Part shown: piece after piece, positions 1 to 10,794 of the stretch
Layout of the letters: each line of letters begins with the position of its first letter
Numbering within the stretch: position 1 is the first letter of the stretch
Origin: Gorsachius magnificus
Lineage: Eukaryota > Chordata > Aves > Pelecaniformes > Ardeidae
Assembly (NCBI GenBank): GCA_034008185.1
Contig: CM067081.1
Span: 992,001-1,056,000, forward strand
DNA: 64,000 nt
Direction: 5' to 3'
Notes under the pieces: model-generated
The model's database searches: none
What the model was told of the DNA's origin: nothing
Seen by the model: only the letters and a program-made list of their open reading frames with translations
Position numbers and translations under genes: made by a program

Positions 1-582
1 GATGGGTCCACAGCCCCGTCCTTGAGCCGATACTCAGCCAGAGCCTGGCTGGAAGGGCACAAGCTATGGGTGCTGCCGTGTTTTTCCCTAATCTCCAAAA
101 AATTGGGGCCTTTTCCCATTTTTTTTTACTAGTGATACGATGGCAGCGTCCTTCCCGCCTGGAAAAAAGGAGGTGGAAGCCGTGCAGCCTTCAAATCAGA
201 AACCAGTGCCAGAGCAGGGCGGCTCCGGCAACGGGGAGAGGTGTCGTTCCCAGCACGGCCGTTGATCTCCCGGCTCAGGCGGGGGGACGATCCCTCCCCC
301 GATGGTTTTATTCCCAGCTACTTGAGGCCAGAAACCTCTGCCCTGCCACTGCCGGCGAGCCAGGAGCTCCCACCGCTGGATGGGCTGCGGCTGCCGGACG
401 CCAACGATGGGATCCGGGGTTCGGTGGGGGCTGGGAGGCTTTTTGGTCCTGAGCGCGATCGACTGGGGGAGCTGTGGGACACGGGGAGCCCCCCCGGTCC
501 TTCTGCAGCACCGTGGGGTTCTGCTCAGGTGGGAAATTGGGGTGCGGGGATGCTTGGGGCTGCGCTTCTGGTGCATGGCAGA
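1..582. other. GC-rich non-coding DNA
   Basis: No exon, RNA gene or repeat is recognisable here. Open frames on both strands are short, overlap one another and resemble no family I know. This stretch leads into the telomere-like array. Confidence 0.5.
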
Positions 583-877
583 TGGGCTGGGGCTGGGGCT
601 GGGGCTAGGGCTGGGCTAGGGCTGGGGCTAGGGCTAGGGCTGCTGCTAGGGCTGGCTAGGGCTGGGCTAGGGCTGGCTAGGGCTAGGGCTAGGCTAGGGC
701 TGGGCTAGGCTAGGGCTAGGCTAGGGCTGGGGCTAGGGCTAGGGCTAGATTAGGGGGCTGGGCTGGTGCTAGGGCTAGGCCTAGGGCCAGTGCTAGGTTT
801 AGGACTGGGGCTAGGGCTAGGGCTATGATTAGGGCTAGTGCTAGGGCTAGGGCTAGGGCTAGGGTTAGGGTTAGGGC
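583..877 (+). repeat. Degenerate telomere-like hexamer array (TAGGGC/TTAGGG)
   Basis: Nearly 300 bp of GGGCTA-type hexamers, mixed with GGGGCT and shortened units. It becomes more regular toward the right end, where TAGGGC repeats run into two exact TTAGGG units at about 862-874. TAGGGC differs from the vertebrate telomere unit by one base. The G-rich strand is the + strand throughout, and four-G-run motifs make G-quadruplex formation likely. It could be an old interstitial telomeric sequence, a subtelomeric repeat, or simply a G-rich minisatellite that converged on this unit. Confidence 0.8.
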
Positions 878-1620
878 ACTTGCCCTTCCCTTCGCTGCAT
901 GCCCTTCTCCTGCCAGCTGTGCCGGAGCGCGGCCGGTCCCTGCCATGCTGGGCGGCTTTGCCTCCCACCCTTCCCGGCCTCTCCGGGGGAGCGGGATCGA
1001 TGCTGAGTCAGCAAACGCGCGTGGTCGAAACCTTTCAAAATTGAGTGTTTTGCCGGAGCCCCGGCCAGCAACGCCCGTGCTGGGCTGGGGACGCTCGCAC
1101 CCCCCTGCAGGTGAAGGGGATTTCGAGGCGCGGGACGTTGCCGGCTGTCCCCAGGCAAATGACACTGTGGTGTCCCCACCAGAGGGACAGGACCCTGCGG
1201 CCCGCTGGAGGAGCGGGGGCAGGATGCGTGCCGTGCCGTGGGCTGGCTGGGGGGGCCACCGGTGCCAGCAGCTCCGCACGTGCCCTCCCAAACCGTGGGA
1301 GCTGCCTCAGGGCAGCGCCAGGGGCACATCCTTGGGGCCCCCCCAGCTCCAGCCGTGATCATCACCCCCCATCCCTGGAGCAGGCTGTCCCACTGCGCTG
1401 CTCCCGTGGGAACGTGGGGGAGGGAAAGGGGGTCTCGTCGCCCCCCCCCCGGGAATAGCGTGGGAGCCGGCTCCCGGGGACCGTGGGCGCGGGGGGCCGC
1501 GGAGGTGGGGGCTGGGCAGGGCCCCGTGGCGCTGCTGGGGACACCCCCCCCCGCCACCGTGCTGGCAGGGAGATGGGACAGCAGGTCCGTGGGCTGGCAA
1601 CTCCCCGGGGAGGGCAAAGT
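878..1620. other. GC-rich non-coding spacer
   Basis: No recognisable gene. The stretch contains TGAGTCAGC (about 1004-1012), which resembles an AP-1/MARE site, and several poly-C runs. Long overlapping open frames on both strands follow from the high GC content. Confidence 0.4.
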
Positions 1621-1622
1621 CA

Positions 1623-2297
1623 GGCATGCTTGGGCATCGCTGGGCATTGCTTGGCATCGCTGGACATCCTTGGGCATCGCTGGGCATCGCTTGGGCATCA
1701 CCTGGGCATCGCTGGGCATCGCTCAGGCATTGCTGGGCATTCTTGGGCATCCTTGGGCATCGCTTGGGCACCCTTGGGCATCCTTGGGCATCGCTTGGCA
1801 TCGCTCAGGCATCGCTTGGCATCGCTGGGCATCGCTTGGGCATCACCTGGGCATCGCTTGGCATCGCTCAGGCATTGCTGGGCATTGCTTGGGCATCCTT
1901 GGGCGTCGCTTGGGCACCCTTGGGCATCCTTGGGCATCGCTTGGCATCGCTCAGGCATCGCTTGGCATCGTTTGGGCATCCTTGGGCATCCTTGGGCATC
2001 GCTTGGGCATCGCTGGGCATCACTTGGGCATCGCTTGGGCATCGCTTGGGCATCGCTCGGGCATCCCTGGGCATCGCTTGGGCATCCTTGGGCATTGCTT
2101 GGGCATCCTTGGGCATCACTTGGGCATCGCTGGGCATCGCTTGGGCATTGCTCGGGCATTGCTTGGGCATCCTTGGGCATTGCTTGGGCATCGCTGGGCA
2201 TCACTCGGGCATTGCTTGGGCATCGCTGGGCATCCTTGGGCATCCCTTGGGCATCGCTTGGGCAACGGGCATCCTTGGGCATGCTGGGATCGCTTGG
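1623..2297. repeat. Minisatellite, 10-11 bp unit (CTTGGGCATCG)
   Basis: About sixty copies of an 11-bp unit CTTGGGCATCG and a 10-bp variant CTGGGCATCG, with shorter CTTGGCATCG and CTCAGGCATC forms. Variants are interspersed in higher-order groups. All three frames stay open, which produces spurious proteins on both strands. Confidence 0.95.
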
Positions 2298-3310
2298 GCA
2301 CGGTGACTGGGAGCGTGCTGGGGAGCGGACCCCGGGCTCCAGCCCAGCGTGCTGGCCGGACACCAGCGTGGGCAGGGGGGACCCCTGCGCTGCCCCCCTG
2401 CCCTGCCCCCCCCGCCCCTCCAGGGGAGCTGGCACTGAGGGGGCTTTGGCAGCACCGGGGACCATCGCCGGAGGCCCAGGGCCCATCGGTGCTGGGAGCC
2501 GTGCAAGGGACAGCGGTGGGGCTGGGGGTGGAAGCCGGTGCCCTGGGCAGGAGGGGGTGTCCCCCTCGCCACCGCCACCCCTGTCACCCCCCTGCCCCCC
2601 GAGAGAGCGGGGGGAGGCGTGTGCTCCTGGCGCAGGAGGCTTGGTCGGAGATAGGAACCGCTTCAGCGCTTGGTTAAGGGACAAGATGCAATGTCCCCCG
2701 GGGCGTGGCAGCGGCTGGTGGTGCCCCCCCAGTCCCGGGGGGGATACTGTGCCCCTGCCAGCCCCGTCCCGCTGCCGATGCCCGTGCCAGCCCTGCTGCC
2801 CGCACCCCCACTGCCAGCCCCCATCCCCCAAGGCATCGTAGCTGTGTCCTTCCCCTCCCCGCCGTCGGTCCCTGTCCCCAGGCTGGCTCTTGCTGACATT
2901 AATATTTTGTGCCCGCCCGGTGCCCGGCGGGGGACATTCGGGGGGGAATGTGCTGCTTTTATTTCCACGCCCCTGAGCTGTGGGCCCATTTTGGAGGGGC
3001 TCTGGCGAGCGGCTGCTGCTTGCACCGTGGTCAGACGTGGAGGATGCGGTGGGAAATGCAGGGGGTCGCAGCCCGGGAGAGGATCCCTGCGCCCGGAGGG
3101 GCTGTGGTTCCCAGCGAGGGATGGGGCACAGGCGGCAAAGCTGGGATGCCGGGAGCCTGCTCTATTCCCATGGGATGGCAGCAGGTGGAGGGGACCCCAC
3201 ACCCCCAAATTTGGGGTTGAGCCCAATTCGGGGCTGAGCAGCGGGGCTGGCAGGGAGCTGGGATGGGCAGGATGGGGGGGAGGGGGTTTGGGAAAAGGGA
3301 AAAAAAGCCA
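2298..3310. other. GC-rich non-coding spacer
   Basis: Poly-C and poly-G rich DNA without any splice-bounded coding block that I can recognise. A small AT-richer patch at about 2895-2912 includes TTAATATTTT. Confidence 0.4.
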
Positions 3311-3485
3311 GGAAAGGGAAAAACCAGCCAGGAGCGCCGGGGAGGTAATGAGCGCAGGGAAAAGCGCCGCCGCCCGCTGCTTTTTTCTTGTTTCCCCCCT
3401 GGTTATCAGCTAAACCTACTAATTGAGAGATGAGTTGGCAGAGTCTGTAACGCTGCATTTATCCAAGGACAATTCCCCCGGGATT
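3311..3485. promoter_or_regulatory. AT-richer island, candidate conserved non-coding element
   Basis: The surrounding DNA is extremely GC-rich, but this block carries GGTAATGAGCGC, TTATCAGC, ACTAATTGAGAG and GCATTTATCC. These look like homeodomain and GATA-type motifs. No coding potential is visible. The regulatory role is inferred only from composition and motif content. Confidence 0.3.
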
Positions 3486-3765
3486 CAGGGTAACCGTGTG
3501 TTTCCTCCCTCCCCGCCCCCGGCCTTGCTCCCGCCTGGTTCTGTGCCGGGGCTGCGGCATGGGCACGGCTCCCTTGGGGTGCTGGTGGCCTCGCTTGGAG
3601 GTCCCCAAGGTGGTGGCACTCCTGCTTTCCTCTCCTCCCCGCTCCGGGGCCACCACGCAAAGCTCCTCCTGTCACCGGGCGTTCCCTGTGGTCCCCCTTA
3701 GGGACAGCTTGCCCGGGGGCTCAGGGCCACCCTCCTGCTTCCAGTGAGCTGGGTCCTGGCGTCTT

Positions 3766-4125
3766 GGGGTGCAATGCAATGGGAATGGGGATTTGCAGGG
3801 ATGCAGTGCAATGGGGATTTGCAGGGATGCAGTGTAATGGGGATTTGCAGGGATGCAGTGGGGATGGGGATTTGCAGGGATGCAGGGATGCAGTGCAATG
3901 GGGATTTGCAGGGATGCAGTGCAATGGGGATTTGCAGGCTGCGGATGCAGGCGGGATTGCAGGGTGCAGAACGGGGGATTTGCACAGGGATGCAGTGCAA
4001 TGGAGAAGGGGATTTGCAGGCCTGGAGGGATGCAGTGCAACAGGGAAGGGGATTTGCAGGCTTGCAGGGATGCAGTGCAATGGGGAGGGGATTCATGCAG
4101 GCTTTTGCAGGGATGCAGGGGGGGT
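3766..4125. repeat. Minisatellite, about 27 bp unit (GGGATTTGCAGGGATGCAGT)
   Basis: About a dozen copies of a core reading GATTTGCAGGGATGCAGTG CAATGGG, with indels that lengthen the unit toward the right end. Both strands stay open in several frames. Confidence 0.9.
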
Positions 4126-4249
4126 TTGGAATTCAGGGCTGCCAGGCCCCCCGGGGCTCCAGCTGCAGCGGAGGCAGCTGCCGCACGGGCCGACGCTTCA
4201 GGGCCAGGCAGCGCCCGGGGAAGCGCGTTTGCTGTGCAAACAGAGCTCA

Positions 4250-4485
4250 GCCCTTCTGCAGGCTGTCTCGCAGGCACTTAGGGCTCGATGCGTTTGCTAA
4301 GCAAATAAATCGCACCCGGCGAAGCTCCGGTGACACCGTTCCCCTTCCCTCCCGCGCTCCTGCCAGCTGGCGTGGCACCGCCCGGCATCCTGCAGCACCT
4401 GCCCATTAATATGCAGGCCTGTAATTACCCGGAGCTGACGATGGCTCCAAATTAAACACGATGCCTCCAAATTAAACACGGGAGC
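4250..4485. promoter_or_regulatory. AT-richer island with duplicated TCCAAATTAAACACG
   Basis: Contains GCTAAGCAAATAAATCG, CCCATTAATATGCAGG and CTGTAATTACCC, then two copies about 20 bp apart of TCCAAATTAAACACG (about 4446-4480). The TAATTA-type motif density stands out against the GC-rich flanks. Candidate regulatory element; no coding signal. Confidence 0.3.
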
Positions 4486-5194
4486 TCGGCAGCCATCCCT
4501 TGCCCACCCTGCCCGCGGGTGCCACGGCGATGCCTCACCACGGGGCACCCCGTGCCCACACCGCCCTCGGCTACGCGCGGCGAAGTCCTTCGGTTTTGGC
4601 CCCGGATTGCGGTAAACGGGGAATTTTCCGTCGCCGCTGGAGGCTGGGGAAGATGAAATCCGCGGCGGCAGGTGCCGGCGTGGGAGCTTGGCTGCTCTGG
4701 GTGCTCTGCGCCGCTCAGGGCTGGAGGATCGGGCTCTCGGGAGTGTGGGGACCCCGGGGCTCCCCATCGATGCTGGCCGCTCCGCCAGCCCAAAACACCC
4801 CGAGTTCGCCGCGCCCCCCGCCCCGTGCCCCCGTAACATCTCCCCTCTGCCCCATCCCGGCCCCCCAGCGTGGTCCTTGTCCCCCCCCAATCGCACGCAA
4901 GGGTTCTATTGAGGCGGGGGCAGAGGTGATGCCCCCCTTGCCTGGGGGGGGCTGGGTTATCGGAGCCCAGCCAGCCCGTGGGGCCGTCTGGCCGCTGCTC
5001 CGGCTGTCATCTTCCTCTGCTTCCCATTTATTTATTCCTCCCTTCCAGATAGGCTCCTGAGCCTCAGCCGGGGGCTCCGAGCCTGCTCCCCCCTCGCTCA
5101 CACCAGCCTCTCCCTTTGCCTGGGTGCTGGTGCCCACCCCGGGCTGTGCCCTCCCCCTTGCAGCCGGGGCAAGGCCCCCCCCCCCCCTCCCCCT

Positions 5195-5300
5195 GCCCCG
5201 AGCCCCAGCGTCCCCTGCCCCGAGCCCCAGCTCCCCCCAAATGTCCCCTGCCCCGAGCCCCAGCTCCTCCCAAATGTCCCCTGCCCCGAGCCCCAGCTCG
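5195..5300. repeat. Short tandem repeat, about 33-36 bp unit
   Basis: Three to four imperfect copies of CCCTGCCCCGAGCCCCAGC followed by a CTCC-rich tail and AAATGT. Confidence 0.8.
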
Positions 5301-5494
5301 CTCCAGCACCTGGGACGAAATCGCTGCCCGCTTTCCCCGCCGGAGCCCAGGCCAGCTCCGCGGGCACCAAGGTCACCGCTGTCACCTCCTGGCGCCACAC
5401 TTGGCTCTCGCCCTGCCAAGGACCTCGCTGGCACCGGGGCCAAGCCACCCCCCAGGTTTCCAGCGCCTCCGAAGTCACCGGAGTCACTCGTGCA

Positions 5495-5590
5495 CTTATG
5501 GGCCACTAAGTGCTGTAATTACAGATATGCTTTAATTAGCATAATTGCGTTTCTACACAAATAAAGCATTTGCCGTAGTTAATTCCCTGT
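5495..5590. promoter_or_regulatory. AT-rich island with clustered TAATTA motifs
   Basis: Within about 90 bp it carries CTGTAATTACAG, GCTTTAATTAGC, CATAATTGCG, CAAATAAAGCA and TAGTTAATTCC. Several of these are palindromic homeodomain-type sites. It is strongly AT-rich between GC-rich flanks. Candidate enhancer core; function not demonstrable from sequence alone. Confidence 0.35.
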
Positions 5591-5789
5591 CGGCAGCTCC
5601 AAACCCCAGACTCTTCCCCCCACCTGGGTGGCAGGGAGCAGGCAGCTGCCGGCAGCGAGGGCAGGCAGGGGCCGGGGAGCGGGGCCCCCACGGCAGAGCC
5701 CCCCGGACCCATGGGGGCCTGAGCTGGAGCCCCCCCTCAGCCCCGGTGCTGGGGGTGGCTGGGGTCCCCTTCCCTGTGGCTTTGACTTG

Positions 5790-6040
5790 TTAGGACGTGG
5801 CACTGGGCTTACTGGGACATGGCACTGGGCTTGCTGGGGATCGTGTTGGGCTTGCTGGGGGATGAGCACTGGGCTTGCTGGGACACTGTACTGGAATATT
5901 TAGGGCAGCTCTGGGTTTGCTGGGATGCAGCACTGGGCTTGCTGGGACACTGTACTGGGTTAGCTGGGATGCTGCACTGGGTTAGCTGGGATGCTGCACT
6001 GGGTTAGCTGGGATGTTGCACTGGCCTTACTGGGACGCAG
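5790..6040. repeat. Minisatellite, about 20-25 bp unit (GGGCTTGCTGGGACA)
   Basis: About ten imperfect copies built from GCACTGGGCTTGCTGGGA and, further right, GCACTGGGTTAGCTGGGATG. The unit drifts from a GCTTG form to a GTTAG form along the array. Confidence 0.85.
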
Positions 6041-6327
6041 CTGGATCCCGGGCTCGGCTCCCAGGGCCGTGCTGGTGGGTGCTTGCCCCAGCCTGGGCAC
6101 CACGGATCCGACCCCCAAGCCCATCCCGGAGCCTCCGTGGTGCCACCGTCCCCGCCGAGCCGGCCCTGGGGCGCTCTGCCCCTCCCAGACACCCAGGGCC
6201 CCCCCCCGCACCCACGGCCACCCCCTGTAGCATCACCCCGGTGCCCACTGGGCTCCCGAAAAGCTTTTGCTGGAGGATGCGAATGGAGCGGAGGAGCTGC
6301 CGGCAGCAGCATCCCGGCCCTTGGCCA

Positions 6328-6420
6328 GAAAAATGCAGGGAAGAGTTGGGAAAATGCAGGGAAGTGTTGGGAAAATGCAGGGAAGAGCTGGGAAAATGCA
6401 GGGAAGTGTTGGGAAAATGG
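6328..6420. repeat. Tandem repeat, 20-21 bp unit (AAAATGCAGGGAAGNNTTGGG)
   Basis: Four to five copies alternating GGGAAGAG and GGGAAGTG forms of the AAAATGCAGG core. Confidence 0.9.
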
Positions 6421-6499
6421 CCGATGCCAGGGCGCCTGCAGGCTTTGCTGAGTGCCCTTTTCGGTTCAAAAAAAAACCGAAAAAAAAACCCAACAAGGG

Positions 6500-6650
6500 A
6501 AAAAAAAAATAATTCCATTTTTCTGGAGCTGAAAATGAAAGTGATTATGTAACGAGCAATAAATTACTTAAAGAGAATGAGTCATTAGAGCAAACGCCGA
6601 GAAAGTCACCGTGTATTTTTAGCTCGAACGCCCCGTGCTGTACCCGGCGT
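6500..6650. promoter_or_regulatory. AT-rich island, candidate conserved non-coding element
   Basis: A-rich tract followed by AGTGATTATGTAACGAGC, AATAAATTACTTAAAG and GAGTCATTAGAGC, then TATTTTTAGC. Motif density and low GC are unlike the flanks. No open frame worth calling. Confidence 0.3.
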
Positions 6651-6929
6651 TAACCCTTGCGGGGCGCAGCCTCGCCCCCCCGCCTCGCCCCCCCCTCATG
6701 GACCAGGGTGCTCCCCCCCCGCAGGTGCCACATTTTGTTCCCTAAGGATTTTGTCCCCGTGTCGGATTCCTGAGGCAGCATGGAAGTGATGGGGCTGGCC
6801 GTGGGTCCCCCATCCACCCCCCAAACCCCCCCCGTGGTGGGATGCACATGGGTGGTCCGGGGGACGCCGCATCCAGGCCCCCATCCCTGGATGTGCCGCT
6901 GTTCCGCTTCGCCTCCCGGTCATTCCCAG

Positions 6930-7145
6930 CGGGATAATTAACCCTGATCCCTTCCCGAGCCGCGCAGAGCCTGCGTGCTGCTGTTTTCTCCCTGCCAAAG
7001 AGCCTGATGAATTAATTTGGAAATAGAAGCGACGAACAAATTAATTGGAGGAGAACAAGCGGGCGAGCGAGCCGGTTTTAATCCAGGTTAAATGGGTGAG
7101 CGAATGCATCGTTAGCGCAAGAGAGATAACGAGGGGGAATTGGAG
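6930..7145. promoter_or_regulatory. AT-rich island with repeated TTAATT motifs
   Basis: Contains GGGATAATTAACCC, TGATGAATTAATTTGG, ACAAATTAATTGG, GGTTTTAATCC, GGTTAAATGGG and AGATAACGAG. This is one of the longest and most motif-dense islands in the left half. Candidate regulatory element inferred from composition only. Confidence 0.35.
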
Positions 7146-7660
7146 CAGGCAGGTGCCAGGCAAGCGGGCGCCCGCATCCCAGCTCATCCCTTTGCCGGAG
7201 CGGAGCATCCCGGTGGCCTGCTGCGCCTCCCAGGAGGAGGCTTCCATCGGGAGGAGGGGGGAAAGCACGGGAAGGTGCTGGGGAAGGGCTGGGATCCCCT
7301 TTGGTGCCCCTTCTATCAGCTGGGGCTCACCGGGTCGAGAAGGGGAAACTGAGGCACGGCATGTTGCAGGGCATTGTCACAGCAGGGTACGGTGCCTGTC
7401 CCTCCCCCAGCGTACGAGGGGTCCTACCCGCGAGGGGGTCTGGGGGGGGGGAAACAGGCGGAGACGTGTCCGCTCGTGGCCCTGCAGTGAGGGGAGGGAT
7501 GGAGCAGCGCCCAGCGAGGGCTCTTTCCAACAAGGTGTCTGTAAATCAGCAAACCTGCCCTCCTCTCCATGCCAGGAGGGGTGCACAGGTTTGAGGGGGG
7601 CGCATGCGTGCAGAGAGCGGGGCTGGTGATGGGCAGCCAGGCTGGGGCGGCTTTGATGGG

Positions 7661-8648
7661 GAGGGAACATCCCTGGGTCAGGGCTCAGAGCATCCCTGGG
7701 GTCAGAGCATCCCTGGGGTCAGAGCATCCCTGGGTCAGGGCATCCCCGGGGTCAGGGTCAGAGCATCCCTGGGGTCAGAGCATCCCTGGGGTCAGAGCAT
7801 CCCTGGGGTCAGAGCTCAGAGCATCCCTGGGGTCAGAGCATCCCTGGGGGCAGAGCATCCCTGGGTCAGGGCATCCCTGGGGTCAGGGCTCAGAGCATCC
7901 CTGGGGTCAGAGCATCCCTGGGGTCAGGGCATCCCCGGGGTCAGGGCTCAGAGCATCCCTGGGGTCAGGGCTCAGAGCATCCCTGGGGAGCAGAGCATCC
8001 CTGGGGTCAGGGCTCAGAGCATCCCTGGGGTCAGAGCATCCCTGGGGTCAGGCTCAGAGCATCCCTGGGGTCAGGCCCGGGGTCAGAGCATCCCTGGGGT
8101 TCAGGCTCAGAGCATCCCTGGGGTCAGGGCAGAGCTCCCTGGGGTCAGAGCATCCCTGGGGTCAGGGCTCAGAGCATCCCTGGGGTCAGGGCATCCCCGG
8201 GGTCAGGGCATCCCTGGGGGCAGAGCTCAGAGCATCCCTGGGGTCAGGGCTCAGAGCATCCCTGGGGTCAGGGCATTTCTGGGGTCAGAGCATCCCTGGG
8301 GTTGGGGCTCAGAGCATCCCTGGGGTCAGAGCATCCCTGGGGTCAGGGCATCCCTGGGGTCAGAGCTCAGAGCATCCCTGGGATCAGGGCATCCCTGGGG
8401 TCAGGCTCAGAGCATCCCTGGGGTCAGGGCATCCCTGGGGTCAGAGCCAGGCATCCCTGGGGTCAGGGCTCAGAGCATCCCTGGGGTCAGGGCATCCCTG
8501 GGGTCAGGGCTCAGAGCATCCCTGGGGTTCAGAGCATCCCTGGGGTCAGAGCATCCCTGGGGTCAGAGCTCAGAGCATCCCTGGGGTCAGGGCATCCCTG
8601 GGGTCAGAGCTCAGAGCATCCCTGGGGTCGGGGCATTCCTGGGGTCCT
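7661..8648. repeat. Minisatellite, about 17-24 bp unit (GAGCATCCCTGGGGTCAG)
   Basis: About fifty copies of CATCCCTGGGGTCAG joined by AGAG, GG or AGCTCAGAG linkers, which gives a higher-order pattern. Frames on the + strand stay open for hundreds of codons as glycine/serine/proline-rich artefacts. Confidence 0.95.
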
Positions 8649-8919
8649 GCCCAGGAGCATCCCACCGCCTCCGCCAGCTGGAGGGTGGGGATGGGGCCCT
8701 CTGTCCCCTGCGCGCCACATTTCTCCGGAGTCTTGACAGCCGATGGAAACCAGCCCCGCGTCTCCGTCCCCGCGCGCAGCCCGGGTGCTGCCGGTGGCAC
8801 CTCAACCTGTTGTCACTGGGAAGCAAACGAGGGGCCGAGGGGAGCGGAGGGGCCGGCCAGGAGCCCCCGTGTGCTGTTGCTGGAGCGGGGCCAGCACGGG
8901 GTGACGCAGCCCGGCGCTG

Positions 8920-9200
8920 ACGGATGTCACCTATTATTCTTTTATTTAATCTGGCAATAAATTCACTGCCTCCGTATGCCTGGGCCGGCCTGGGGTCTTC
9001 CTTATTGCTGCTCGGCCACCTGGAATAGCCGGCGCGGCGCAATCATTAACGCGCTAACGATTTGCGTAAGTGCTGCTGGAAGAACATTGCCCACCTGGCT
9101 CCGACGCTTCCTCGGGTTTTTTTGCCTAGAATGGCTCCGAAGAGAAACGTACAGAGATAAAAGCGGGGGTGAATGAGGCAAAACCAAATGAAGCTGCTAA
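8920..9200. promoter_or_regulatory. AT-richer island, candidate conserved non-coding element
   Basis: Carries CTATTATTCTTTTATTTAATC, CAATAAATTCAC, GCGCAATCATTAACGCGC, CTAACGATTTGCG and AAATGAAGCTGCTAAATGAGG. Non-coding, and flanked by minisatellites on both sides. Confidence 0.3.
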
Positions 9201-9365
9201 ATGAGGTTCCTGGCGCACCGGGCTGGGTCAGGCTGCACCCCTGGGTGCTCGGGGGGGGGCGTTCAGGGCTCTTTTCTTGGGGGGAAACTGAGGCCAGGGG
9301 GGTTGGAGGCGGCTCAGGCTCTAAGCTTTGCTCTCCAGAGCCCAGCCCGTTGTCTCGGGGCCCAG

Positions 9366-9835
9366 TCCATGCTGTCCCCGTGCATGCTGTGTCCCCCCAG
9401 TGCATGCTGTCCCCAGTCCATGCTGTCCCCAGTGCATGCTGGTCCCCCCAGTGCATGCTGTCCCCAGTCCATGCTGTCCCCAGTCATGCTGTCCCCGGCA
9501 TGCTGTCCCCGTCCATGCTGTCCCCAGTCCATGCTGTCCCCAGTGCATGCTGTCCCTCCAGATGCATGTCATCCCTCTGGACACCCGTTGTCCCCCTGGA
9601 TGCACACTGTCCCCCTGGGCACATGCTGTCCCCCTGGATGCACACTGTCCCCCTGGATGCACACTGTCCCCCTGGACACCCGCTGTCCCCTGGATGCACG
9701 TCATCCCTCTGGACACCCGCTGTCCCCTGGATGCAGGCTGTCCCCCATGGCACATCCTGTCCCCCTGGACACCTGCTGTCCCCCTGGATGCACACTTTCC
9801 CCCTGGGCACCCGCTGTCCCCTGGATGTCATCTGT
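9366..9835. repeat. Compound minisatellite (CATGCTGTCCCCAGT, then CTGGATGCACACTGTCCCC)
   Basis: The first part, to about 9560, repeats a 15-16 bp unit around GCATGCTGTCCCCAGT. The second part repeats a 21-25 bp unit around CCCCTGGATGCACACTGT and CTGGACACCCGCTGTCC. The two share a CTGTCCCC core and look like one array that diverged. Confidence 0.9.
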
Positions 9836-10194
9836 CCCTCGTCCCTTTGCTCATGCCGCGGGTGAGTGCTCTGACCCCGCGCCTGCGGGGTGCTCTCAGG
9901 GGACAGGCTGTGTGTGACAGCAGGGCTGAGCCACCCACGGTGCAAAAGCCCTTGCAAGCCAAGCTGGAAGTGCCCGTGGCCACCGCGGCCGGGGCTTGCT
10001 TTTGCCCAGGGACTGGCCAAGCTGGCTCCAAGTAGGGAGAGCAGCGGAGGAACAGGAGGAAGCTGCTGCTGGGGGGAGAGGGACAGAAATGGAGCAAAGC
10101 GCCATTTAAACCCCCGCCAGCCGGCCCGGCGGGGGCCCAGCCACCTTCTTGGGAAGGGCAATCAGCTTCTGGGGAGCGGAGAGGGCTCTGCATC

Positions 10195-10425
10195 GTGCTC
10201 GTCCCCCTAATTAGCCCTGGCTCCCCAGCCATGGCTGTGGGATGCGGGGGCTGCCAGCGGCCCCCCGGCCCCCAGCGCGCTCCGAGCTGTCTCCATAGAG
10301 ACCCTCCGAGGGCTCCATCACTTATTCATCGCTGGCACCGCTCACTCAGCCAGGCCCCTTCGTTATCCAGCTCAAAATCCAGCGATCATAATGACAGCAG
10401 CAACGACAACAGCAAAACCTTCCCT
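10195..10425. other. Mixed-composition block, possible non-coding element
   Basis: Contains CCCTAATTAGCCC, CACTTATTCATCGC, CGTTATCC and a short CAG/CAA-type stretch (AGCAGCAACGACAACAGC). I see no exon. Confidence 0.25.
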
Positions 10426-10794
10426 GCCCGTGCCCGGGACGTGCTGCCACCGGGTCCCCGCAGCTGGCATCTCCCGGGGACTGTCCCTGCCAAGGGGCTG
10501 GGCCAGGACACCCCCCGGCCCCGGGTGGGTGCTGGGTGTCGATGGGGCTCACGGTGCCCCCGGGGGTGCCAGGGGTGCTGCTGGCTCTTGGGGTGGCGGC
10601 GATGGCAGGAGTGGCCCCAGGGACGGCTGGGGTGGCGATGGGGGGAGTGGGTGACCCCCTCGCCTTGCTCAGGGTAAGCCGGCTGCCCCCGGCCTGTGCT
10701 GGAAAGGGAAGGGGTGACCCCAGCCGGGGCAGAGCCCGTGCCCCCGTGCAGGCAGATACGGGGGGGTCAGGATGGGGCTGAGCTGCCACGGGGC

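Noticed and set aside
1623..2297. CRISPR-like array
   Set aside because: Units are head-to-tail with no unique spacers, and the DNA is avian nuclear. The same applies to all other arrays in the window.
7569..8960. 460-codon glycine/serine-rich frames
   Set aside because: They come entirely from the CATCCCTGGGGTCAG minisatellite.
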